Assembly (NCBI GenBank): GCA_964572745.1
Contig: CAZNFT010000009.1
Span: forward strand, 1 to 49,425
From: M50B103 sp041667565
GTDB taxonomy: Bacteria > Fidelibacterota > Fidelibacteria > Fidelibacterales > Fidelibacteraceae
Reading direction: 5' to 3'
DNA: 49,425 bases
The position numbers and the translations under genes are program-made. The notes under the pieces were generated by a model, which saw nothing but the letters and a program-made list of their open reading frames with translations, had not been told where the DNA came from and made no database searches. This document shows, piece after piece, positions 7,700 through 14,306 of the stretch; position 1 is the first letter of the stretch, and the number at the start of each line of letters is the position of its first letter.

Positions 7700-9085
7700 C
7701 TATTCACTGATATATTTCAATTTTGCCATAAAATGTCGTAAAATCTTTGGCTCATATTCAAAAGTCAACCCCTTTAAAGTGTGACCCTTTTTAAATACGG
7801 AAATTACACCGGCAGCAACATGATCCAAATGAGCATAAGTATAGGTTCTGCGTGGAATAGCCAGGCGCATCCATTCAAAAGGACTTTCTAAGTTTTGGCC
7901 GGTTTTGCCATCTCGTCCTATTAGCAATGAACCAACTTCAACAGATCGAACGCCTGCTTCGAGATATAATTCATTTCCTACACTCTGAGCCGGGAATTGA
8001 TAGAAAGGAATTTGAGGGCAAATACTTTTACAATCTACAAAAATTGCATGTCCACCGGAAGGATATTGAATAGGCACACCAGCATCCCGGAGTTTTTCAC
8101 AAAGATAACGTATTTGATCAAGTCTGTGCTTTAAATAATCTTCGCCCATTCCCTCTTTCAAACCAACTGACAAAGCTTCCATATCTCGTCCGGCAAGTCC
8201 TCCATAAGTCGGAAATCCTTCATAGGGCACAGTTCTTCCCTGAGCAGACTGATATAATTCTTCATCATCTTTAATGGCAATGATACCACCAATATTAACT
8301 AATCCATCTTTCTTAGCCGACATCAAGAAAACATCAGCCAGTGAAAACATTTCTTCTGCGATCTCTGCAATACTTTTATTGGCATAAGCTTGTTCTCGTT
8401 GCTTTACAAAGCAAGCGTTCTCCGAGAATCTTGCGCCGTCAATGACCAGCTTAATCCCATGTTTCTTGGCTAGTTTAGAAACAACTCTCAAATTTTCCAT
8501 ACTTACCGGCTGACCTCCGGCGGAATTGTTGGTAAGGGTCATAATAATACCGGCAATATTCTCAGCATCTTTTTCGTTTATATGCTGTTCACATTTTTCG
8601 ATATTCATATTCCCTTTAAAAGGATGATAAGTGTTGATATCTAAACATTCGTCGGTCACACAATCTATGGCTTTTGCACCGGCAAGATCAACATGAGCAC
8701 GCGTTGTATCAAAATGCATATTAGAAAGGAAAAACATACCCGGCTTATGGACCAAAAGTGGTAAAACTACTTGCTCTGCACCGCGACCCTGATGAGCAGG
8801 GATCATATACTTGTAATTCGAGATCTCTTTGACTGTTTTTTCCAATCTATAAAAACTTTTACTCCCCGCGTAAGATTCGTCTCCCTGCATAAGAGCTGCC
8901 CACTGGAAATGGCTCATTGCCCCGGTGCCACTATCGGTCAAAAGGTCAATGTACACGGCCTCGGAAGGTAATAAGAATAAATTGTTGTAAGCGTGTTTAA
9001 GATATTTTTCACGTTCTTTGCGCGTAGTCACTTTAATCGGTTCAACCATTTTAATACGATAAGGTGGAGCCATAAATTTTTCCAT
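7700..9085 (-). CDS. tnaA: Tryptophanase (tryptophan indole-lyase)
   Basis: The 461-residue PLP enzyme belongs to the tryptophanase/tyrosine phenol-lyase family and would split tryptophan into indole, pyruvate and ammonia in the cytoplasm. The PLP lysine is K259 in MSAKKDG, the pyridine-nitrogen aspartate D216 in VIDGARF, and HQGRGAEQ is at 98-105. Large parts read like tyrosine phenol-lyase (for example MSHFQWAALM and GGLAGRDMEA). The substrate residues point to tryptophanase: V384 replaces the phenol-binding arginine of Tpl (R381), H451 in LRHF matches the tryptophanase histidine (Tpl has LRFF), and NNSAGGQPVS resembles TnaA. The start has GGGAG six bases upstream. It is monocistronic and suits an amino-acid fermenter. 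Confidence 0.85.
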   Translation of the reverse strand: MEKFMAPPYRIKMVEPIKVTTRKEREKYLKHAYNNLFLLPSEAVYIDLLTDSGTGAMSHFQWAALMQGDESYAGSKSFYRLEKTVKEISNYKYMIPAHQGRGAEQVVLPLLVHKPGMFFLSNMHFDTTRAHVDLAGAKAIDCVTDECLDINTYHPFKGNMNIEKCEQHINEKDAENIAGIIMTLTNNSAGGQPVSMENLRVVSKLAKKHGIKLVIDGARFSENACFVKQREQAYANKSIAEIAEEMFSLADVFLMSAKKDGLVNIGGIIAIKDDEELYQSAQGRTVPYEGFPTYGGLAGRDMEALSVGLKEGMGEDYLKHRLDQIRYLCEKLRDAGVPIQYPSGGHAIFVDCKSICPQIPFYQFPAQSVGNELYLEAGVRSVEVGSLLIGRDGKTGQNLESPFEWMRLAIPRRTYTYAHLDHVAAGVISVFKKGHTLKGLTFEYEPKILRHFMAKLKYISE

Positions 9086-9120
9086 GTCATTCTCCCTGCT
9101 AGTTTTGGTATTTAAAGTAT

Positions 9121-9149
9121 AATTTAGGGTTAAAGTATATTAATGTAAA
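9121..9149 (-). promoter_or_regulatory. Possible promoter for tnaA
   Basis: On the minus strand TTTACA (9149-9144) and TAAATT (9126-9121) are separated by 17 bases, 36 bases before the tnaA start. The -35 box matches at five positions and the -10 box at four. No leader peptide like E. coli TnaC was seen in the short gap. Confidence 0.35.
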
Positions 9150-9247
9150 GAAGCAATATGTAAGAAAATAATAATACCAAGATATATTTCATTCCGTTTC
9201 TGACAGAAATAGATCGTCACCCTGAGCTCGAATCTTCGGGGCAGAGA

Positions 9248-9288
9248 CTCTGTGAGCCTTTTCAGAATGACACTCCACTTCGCTCCTC
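9248..9288 (+). repeat. Dispersed intergenic repeat, copy 1
   Basis: This 41-base stretch matches 10834-10874 at 33 of 41 positions in the same orientation, including the exact block TTTTCAGAATGAC. Both copies lie in spacers flanking the photolyase gene. The surrounding spacer (9150-9399) also contains short palindromes such as GACCCT...AGGGTC near 9330-9344 and no gene. Confidence 0.6.
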
Positions 9289-9399
9289 GGGAGCTACAAA
9301 GTTTTAGCCTGGAAAATCATTATTCATGGTGACCCTCTCAGGGTCAAAGAAGACTATAAAAATGCCATCCAGTCACGCTTAGGATCTAGATCTCATCAC

Positions 9400-10686
9400 T
9401 CAGAGTCGTGATATAGCTTTTTTATAACGATCTAAAGCTCTTTGTCGTGCCCAAGTATGTTCGACAATGGCTTTGGGATAAACCGGTGTTCCCAATTCAG
9501 GCAGCCATTTCTTAATATATTCTCCATCCGGATCAAACTTTTTCTGCTGAGTATAGGGATTAAATATCCTGAAATAGGGTGAAGCATCACAGCCCGTTCC
9601 TGCTGCCCATTGCCAGTTGCCATTATTGGAGGATAAATCATAATCCAGCAGTTTCTCAGCAAAATAAGCTTCTCCCCATCGCCAATCAATTAGCAAATGT
9701 TTGCAAAGAAATCCCGCTGTGATCATACGGACACGATTATGCATATAGCCACTTTCATTCAGCTGTCTCATTCCTGCATCGACTAAGGGATAACCGGTTT
9801 TACCTTTTTTCCAAGATTCGAATTCTTCACTATTGTTACGCCATTCAATACCATCATATTTCGATCGGAAATTCCTCGAAACCACATGAGGATAATGATA
9901 TAATATCTGCATAAAGAATTCTCGCCAAATAAGCTCACTAAAAAAGGTTTCATATTGGTAAAGGCTTCTTGCCAGCTCACGAATACTTACAGTTCCAAAT
10001 CGTAAATGAGGCGATAAATATGAGGTTTTATCTTCAGCAGGAAAATCTCTGACAGAGGCATATTCATTGATATGTTCCAGATCATAGTCGCGAACCAAGA
10101 GCGTAGAGCGATCAAAACCCAAGGTTTTAAGATCTGGCAAAAAACTCGGTAAAAATGCATAATTAGCTGTACTGCAATCATAATACTCTAGCTCGTTCTG
10201 AGAAAAACCCGACTTCCATTTATTCTTATAAGGTGTAAAAACTGTATAAGGCAAACCATCGTGCTTAAGCACTTCATCTTTTGCAAATATGACCTGATCT
10301 TTATAGAGTTTTAATTCTATCTTCTGTTCAGCAAGAAATTTGCCAAGAGAAGCATCTCGCTCCCTTGCATAGGGTTCATAATCTTCATTAGTATATACTG
10401 CATGAACATTGAATTTTGATATCAGGTGTTTAAAGCTTTGGATCACCGTCCCTTGGAGACAATATAAACCCGAGGATCGTTTTTCAAGAGCAATTGTGAT
10501 CTCTTTTAATAGATCATAAATAAAGGTAAGACGTGGATCATCCTTTTTGAGGTCTTTTAAAATATCCTCATCAAAAATAAAAATTGGAAGGACAGGGAAA
10601 GGGCCTTTCAAAGCCTCGTGTAGAGCATGATTATCATGCAAACGTAGGTCACGTCGGAACCAAAAAATTGAGATCGTTTTTTTCAT
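9400..10686 (-). CDS. phrB: Deoxyribodipyrimidine photolyase (class I, cryptochrome/photolyase family)
   Basis: The 428-residue protein starts with the DNA_photolyase antenna domain (ISIFWFRRDLRLHDN, about 1-130) and continues with the helical FAD-binding domain. Landmarks are LIWREFFMQILYHYP, the CPD-photolyase signature TGYPLVDAGMRQL, then HNRVRMITAGFLCKHL and GNWQWAAGTGCDASPYFRIFNP near residues 330-370. The tryptophan-rich DWRWGE and NWQWAA segments fit the electron-transfer chain. It uses blue light to split cyclobutane pyrimidine dimers. The length is at the short end of the family (E. coli 472). It has no operon partner; a structured element lies about 280 nt upstream. The antenna cofactor cannot be assigned. 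Confidence 0.9.
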   Translation of the reverse strand: MKKTISIFWFRRDLRLHDNHALHEALKGPFPVLPIFIFDEDILKDLKKDDPRLTFIYDLLKEITIALEKRSSGLYCLQGTVIQSFKHLISKFNVHAVYTNEDYEPYARERDASLGKFLAEQKIELKLYKDQVIFAKDEVLKHDGLPYTVFTPYKNKWKSGFSQNELEYYDCSTANYAFLPSFLPDLKTLGFDRSTLLVRDYDLEHINEYASVRDFPAEDKTSYLSPHLRFGTVSIRELARSLYQYETFFSELIWREFFMQILYHYPHVVSRNFRSKYDGIEWRNNSEEFESWKKGKTGYPLVDAGMRQLNESGYMHNRVRMITAGFLCKHLLIDWRWGEAYFAEKLLDYDLSSNNGNWQWAAGTGCDASPYFRIFNPYTQQKKFDPDGEYIKKWLPELGTPVYPKAIVEHTWARQRALDRYKKAISRL

Positions 10687-10957
10687 GGATAAATTTAACT
10701 CAGAAAATTCTAATTTCCCATTTATTTCATAAATGATAAAAGGAAATAACCCTAATTTATTTCAAGGTCTCTGTGAGCAAAGGGTTTTCAATAGTATTTA
10801 TCGCGAGAATACTCACAGAGATTCTGAACAAGCCTCTGCAAGCATTTTCAGAATGACGTTCTACATCGCGCCTCACAAAAGCCTTTCGTCGGCATGTCAA
10901 CACCCGCTTCGTTGTCAAGCTGGCAGGGCTTTCTTCTAATTAGATCTCAAATTATTG
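10687..10957. other. Spacer upstream of photolyase with dispersed repeat
   Basis: No gene is supported. The segment holds a second copy of the 41-base dispersed repeat (10834-10874) and an inverted pair CTCTGTGAG (10769-10777) / CTCACAGAG (10812-10820). The open frame across it on the plus strand is made of these repeats. It would be the untranslated leader of the photolyase message if transcription comes from the element at 10958-11111. Confidence 0.5.
10834..10874 (+). repeat. Dispersed intergenic repeat, copy 2
   Basis: Same-orientation partner of 9248-9288 (33 of 41 identical by eye). The two copies bracket the photolyase gene, but with no target-site duplication or transposase there is no sign that they move it. 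Confidence 0.6.
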
Positions 10958-10990
10958 CATAAAGCAAAAAGGGCCCAACAAAGTGAGCCC
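10958..10990 (-). terminator. Intrinsic terminator downstream of lepB
   Basis: On the minus strand GGGCTCA (10990-10984) pairs with TGGGCCC (10977-10971) around a six-base loop and is followed by TTTTTGCTTTATG. All seven positions pair (one G-U). It ends either the lepB transcript or the RNA element that contains it. Confidence 0.8.
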
Positions 10991-11111
10991 CTGAGATATT
11001 TCCATTAATCTTTATACCTTTAGTGAATCTCTTTTTGCTCATGCCACCGGGTTCTGTAGTACTACAAAACACTTAAGAGATAAGGCGCAAAAAGCTTTGC
11101 TTTTTGCTTAT
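10958..11111 (-). ncRNA. Candidate structured RNA or attenuator between lepB and photolyase
   Basis: Read on the minus strand, this non-coding stretch contains a perfect 9-bp hairpin GCAAAAAGC/GCTTTTTGC (11107-11099 with 11095-11087). It also has a hairpin GTTTTGTA-GTAC-TACAGAAC (11070-11051), a 7-bp helix pairing 11081-11075 with 11033-11027, and an intrinsic terminator (10990-10971). The segment 11031-11027 can instead pair with 10997-10993 while 11041-11037 pairs with 10988-10984, which would consume the terminator arm. Two stems contain a G-U pair on the minus strand that becomes a C-A mismatch on the plus strand, supporting the minus strand as the RNA. I recognise no riboswitch class. 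A 6S-like RNA or a 3' UTR of lepB are alternatives. Confidence 0.45.
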
Positions 11112-11141
11112 AGACCTGAATTATTTATTCAATTATCTTTT

Positions 11142-12188
11142 TTACTTTTTACTTTTTACTTTTTTCTTTTTATCTCTAGCCTCTTTAATATAATCCCAGG
11201 CAAAGGCGTAAAACAACAAACTGATCATACCGATAATAACCAAGACCTTTTTCCAGGTTTTATCCCAAAGTAAAAACTGAGCATTAGTAGGTTTGCCTTT
11301 AATATATTTGTAAGGTACAAGTCCCCAATAACGACTATCAGCAGAGTTATCGCGGTTATCACCCATCATAAAATAATAATCTTGTTTGACTTGATAAGTA
11401 CTTGCACGTTTTTCATCAATATACCAGTTACCAAATCGATAAGCGACTTTCTGCTTTTCCAGCTGAAGAATATTATAGGCATATTCGGGATTAGCTGTAT
11501 TTAGGTTGATGATATCGCCTTTCTTGGGAATATATAAAGGGGGATAATTATCCTGATTACCATGACCTGCTGGCCAGATATAATTATTAATCTTGCCGGC
11601 TTTTTGTATGCTGTTATAATTTATATTTGCTTCAGGCGGATCTTCAAAGCGTTCACCATTGACATAAACCTGTTTGTCTCTTATTTCAAGAGTGGATCCC
11701 GGAGTTCCTATGCAGCGCTTAACATAATCGAACATCCTGTTCTGAGGATATTCAAAAATAACAATATCGCCAGTCTGAGGTGTTTTAATGGCAGGAAGTT
11801 TAACATGAGGCAACATAAAACCAATTTGAGTAAAAGGAATTGCAACTTTATGGGGTGTCTGCGCTCCGTAATAAAGTTGATTTCCAATGACGAAGGTTCC
11901 TGTCATCATTGTTTTTTCCATAGATCCTGTGGGAATAATATAGTTGCAAAAGATCATTGTGCGAATGATCCAAACCGCCAGAATAATGATAGTCCACGAT
12001 TTTACTTCATACTTGATCTTATCGCGTTTTGTTGCAAATTCACGTTTTTTCTTTTTAGGCTTCCGGTTTTTGTCTTCTATATTCTCGCTTCCGACCTTTA
12101 GGTCGTCCGCCTTAGCACGACGTAGTTCTGGCGAAGTTGCGGCGGTAGAGGATTGTTTCTTTGGATTTGTCTCTTGTTTCTTGGTCAT
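11142..12188 (-). CDS. lepB: Signal peptidase I
   Basis: The 348-residue S26A serine peptidase removes signal peptides on the outer face of the inner membrane. A long charged cytoplasmic N-terminus (1-62) precedes a membrane helix (about 64-82). The catalytic serine is S89 in IIPTGSMEKTM and the general-base lysine is K157 in FDYVKRCIG; box E is MMGDNRDNSADSRYWG near residue 275. A second hydrophobic segment (about 310-330, VLVIIGMISLLFYAFAWDY) and a lysine-rich tail end the protein, an arrangement common in Bacteroidetes-type LepB. The start has AGGA eight bases upstream. The stop codon lies inside a short tandem repeat of TAAAAAG. It forms a unit with the upstream RnhB-YraN gene (11-bp gap). 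Confidence 0.93.
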   Translation of the reverse strand: MTKKQETNPKKQSSTAATSPELRRAKADDLKVGSENIEDKNRKPKKKKREFATKRDKIKYEVKSWTIIILAVWIIRTMIFCNYIIPTGSMEKTMMTGTFVIGNQLYYGAQTPHKVAIPFTQIGFMLPHVKLPAIKTPQTGDIVIFEYPQNRMFDYVKRCIGTPGSTLEIRDKQVYVNGERFEDPPEANINYNSIQKAGKINNYIWPAGHGNQDNYPPLYIPKKGDIINLNTANPEYAYNILQLEKQKVAYRFGNWYIDEKRASTYQVKQDYYFMMGDNRDNSADSRYWGLVPYKYIKGKPTNAQFLLWDKTWKKVLVIIGMISLLFYAFAWDYIKEARDKKKKVKSKK

Positions 12189-12199
12189 ATATGATCCTA

Positions 12200-13186
12200 T
12201 TAAAATATTATATCTTCGTAATGTTCAATATGGGGTGTATGCCAATCTGTACCTGTAACAGTTACCGCATCAAATCTAACATCATACTCGTCCATATTCA
12301 ATTTATAAAAATAATGATCTGTTGCTTCTGTCATCTTTTCTATTTTCTCATTGGTCACGCGTTCTGCTGCCTGAAATTCATCTTCTGTGATCGAAGTCTT
12401 TACTTCTACCATTACAAAGAGTTCCCCCTTTTTCATGACGACATCTATTTCACCCTTATTTCCACCGTGATAATTCCTTTCAATAAAGTGATATCCTTTT
12501 AAAATAAGATAATAAATTGCCCAGTTCTCCCCCCATTTTCCAAGTGCTTGGGTGCTTAAAGGATAGGGAAATTGAAAACTCTTGACCGGTGCAAAATATC
12601 TACGATGAATAGGTGTGGGTAAATGTTTGTATATTGCCCGAATATGATCTCCGGTGCCATAGCCTTTATGCTTTTCAAATTTATACTCAGGATATATCTC
12701 CGCCCAGCGCCTCATGATCCTGTCCCGCGTTACCTTTGCAAGAATGGAGGCAGCGGCAATGGAAAATGAGTGACTGTCGCCGGAAACTATGGCTTCTCCT
12801 TTAGCTTTCAGTTCTTCAGGGACTCTGTTGCCATCGATCAAGATATAAGCTTGAGGTAAATTTAGTTTTTCAACTGCCTTGACCATGGCATCCATAGCGG
12901 CTTGAAGAATATTCGTTTTATTAATTGCCTGAACACCTAAACAATGAACGGACCAAGCTTTTGCATGAGCAACGATCCATTCGTAAGCCTCTTCTCTTTG
13001 TTTTTCGCTGAGTTTTTTGGAGTCTCTGATCAAATGGAAATCCAGATCTTTATCAAAGATCACCGCGCCGGCTGTTACCGGTCCGGCAAGTGGCCCCCTA
13101 CCTGCTTCATCAACTCCCACTATGAGAGAATGAGTGGATCTGAAAGATTGATCAAATTCCTGTAGCGTTAATTCTTCAGCGGACAT
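12200..13186 (-). CDS. rnhB: Ribonuclease HII fused to YraN (UPF0102) endonuclease-like domain
   Basis: One 328-residue frame joins two proteins that are usually separate neighbours. Residues 1-205 are RNase HII, with D26-E27 in VGVDEAGRGPLAGP, D118 in LIDGN, the block FSIAAASILAKVTRDR and KGYGTGDH. It removes RNA, including single ribonucleotides, from DNA hybrids. Residues 214-328 are YraN, with ALGKWGENWA, GEID at 246-249 and VEVKT at 260-264, the Holliday-resolvase-like nuclease motif. There is no stop or ATG with a ribosome binding site at the junction, so this looks like a genuine fusion. It sits between a FlgO-like lipoprotein gene (1-bp gap) and lepB. YraN function is unproven, though its residues fit an active nuclease. 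Confidence 0.9.
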   Translation of the reverse strand: MSAEELTLQEFDQSFRSTHSLIVGVDEAGRGPLAGPVTAGAVIFDKDLDFHLIRDSKKLSEKQREEAYEWIVAHAKAWSVHCLGVQAINKTNILQAAMDAMVKAVEKLNLPQAYILIDGNRVPEELKAKGEAIVSGDSHSFSIAAASILAKVTRDRIMRRWAEIYPEYKFEKHKGYGTGDHIRAIYKHLPTPIHRRYFAPVKSFQFPYPLSTQALGKWGENWAIYYLILKGYHFIERNYHGGNKGEIDVVMKKGELFVMVEVKTSITEDEFQAAERVTNEKIEKMTEATDHYFYKLNMDEYDVRFDAVTVTGTDWHTPHIEHYEDIIF

Positions 13187-13187
13187 G

Positions 13188-14243
13188 TTATTTCTTCAAG
13201 ACAGCAGGTTTTTTGATACTGGTGTTTTTTATAACTGTTTTTTTCTCTTTTTTATTCGATGTAGTTGATGATTTTTTAACTTCAGGCTCTTCTTTGGCTT
13301 CTTCAACTTTTTTATAGACAGGTTCAGGTCTAGGTTGAGGTTTAGCTTGAGGCTCAGGTTTAGTGACTACTGTTTCTGTTTTTTTGCTTCTCGTACTTGT
13401 TTTGGTAACACTTTTTCTGGTATTATAATTACTTGTTTTTTTAACTGGCTCTACTGGTGTAACAGGGGGTTTTTTGTATCGATACTGATCATCATCCGTA
13501 CGAGGTTTTTTAATCGTATTTAAATTGATCTTACCCTTGCCTTCAGTACCTGAGGCAGGTTTTTCTTTATAGGCATCTTCGGTCTGATCGACTTTTTTTC
13601 CTACTTCTGTATTATCGTTAGAACCCGAATTATCAATTATAATAATATCTTTATCACCGGGATCGTATGGATATGGGCCGGGACCCGGATATATTTGCGG
13701 ACGAATTGGCAGCGGATCAGGGGTATAATCAATATTAATGGTTGAAGCATAAACAACCTCCCCCGTTCCAACCCGGAAACAACGTACAGATATCATATCT
13801 TCTTGGCGACTACGAAGAATACGACCACTCATAATATAATCAGCCTGGACTAATTGATATAATTCCGTACCGCGATTTGAAATTAAATTTGTCTGCGATA
13901 ACTCTTGTTCTTTAACGATCTCATATAAACCGTCTCGCTCTACAACTCGTGGATTTCTATAATATAAAAGACTCGATGTAACCATATCTGCAAAAAATAC
14001 ACCTCTGTTCAAACGATCGCCATATTCATCGGTAAAATTTAAAATAGCAATGTTTTGCTGTGGGGCTTTACGGAATGCCCGTGCTAACTTTCTAGCAATA
14101 TGTCGTGCCGCTTCTTCTTCAGTATCGACTGTTACAAAGGGTTCATTCGTCTGAAAATATTGGTTATAATCATATTTCCTATAGTTAGTACTACAGGAGC
14201 TGATCAATAGTAAGCTCACCAATAAATAAATAATTTTTTTCAT
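13188..14243 (-). CDS. FlgO-like domain lipoprotein with a basic low-complexity tail
   Basis: The frame opens at 14273, but the ATG at 14243 has AGGA at a good distance and starts an ideal lipoprotein signal (MKKIIYLLVSLLLISSC), so I use it (351 aa). The folded part (about 30-190) has the pattern of FlgO/CsgG-related domains: an N-terminal helix with ARHIARKLARAFRK, the strand NIAILNFTDEYGD, then VTSSLLYYRNPRVVERDGLYEIVKEQELS and ADYIMSGRIL. Such proteins are periplasmic or outer-membrane lipoproteins. After residue 200 the chain is rich in Pro, Lys and Thr and ends in a strongly basic tail, which could bind peptidoglycan or polysaccharide; that is inference. It lies between comEC and the rnhB fusion in a tight run. 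Confidence 0.65.
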   Translation of the reverse strand: MKKIIYLLVSLLLISSCSTNYRKYDYNQYFQTNEPFVTVDTEEEAARHIARKLARAFRKAPQQNIAILNFTDEYGDRLNRGVFFADMVTSSLLYYRNPRVVERDGLYEIVKEQELSQTNLISNRGTELYQLVQADYIMSGRILRSRQEDMISVRCFRVGTGEVVYASTINIDYTPDPLPIRPQIYPGPGPYPYDPGDKDIIIIDNSGSNDNTEVGKKVDQTEDAYKEKPASGTEGKGKINLNTIKKPRTDDDQYRYKKPPVTPVEPVKKTSNYNTRKSVTKTSTRSKKTETVVTKPEPQAKPQPRPEPVYKKVEEAKEEPEVKKSSTTSNKKEKKTVIKNTSIKKPAVLKK

Positions 14244-14306
14244 TCTATTCCTTTCTGATTTAGTATATATCAAAAATATATGGAATTTAGTTCTGACTTG
14301 GAAGTA

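Noticed and set aside
7700..9085. Tyrosine phenol-lyase assignment
   Set aside because: The key phenol-binding arginine is replaced by valine and the tryptophanase histidine is present.
10733..10939. 68-residue plus-strand ORF
   Set aside because: It is made of dispersed-repeat sequence, has no start signal, and lies in a spacer of low coding character.
10960..11040. 6S RNA on the plus strand, because CCCCTGAG followed by ATATTTC resembles E. coli 6S RNA from memory
   Set aside because: Two helices show C-A mismatches on the plus strand but G-U pairs on the minus strand, and the terminator is on the minus strand. Kept only as an alternative in the RNA entry.
11562..12101. 179-residue plus-strand ORF
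   Set aside because: It is fully antisense to lepB, which has all catalytic motifs; the frame is a shadow.
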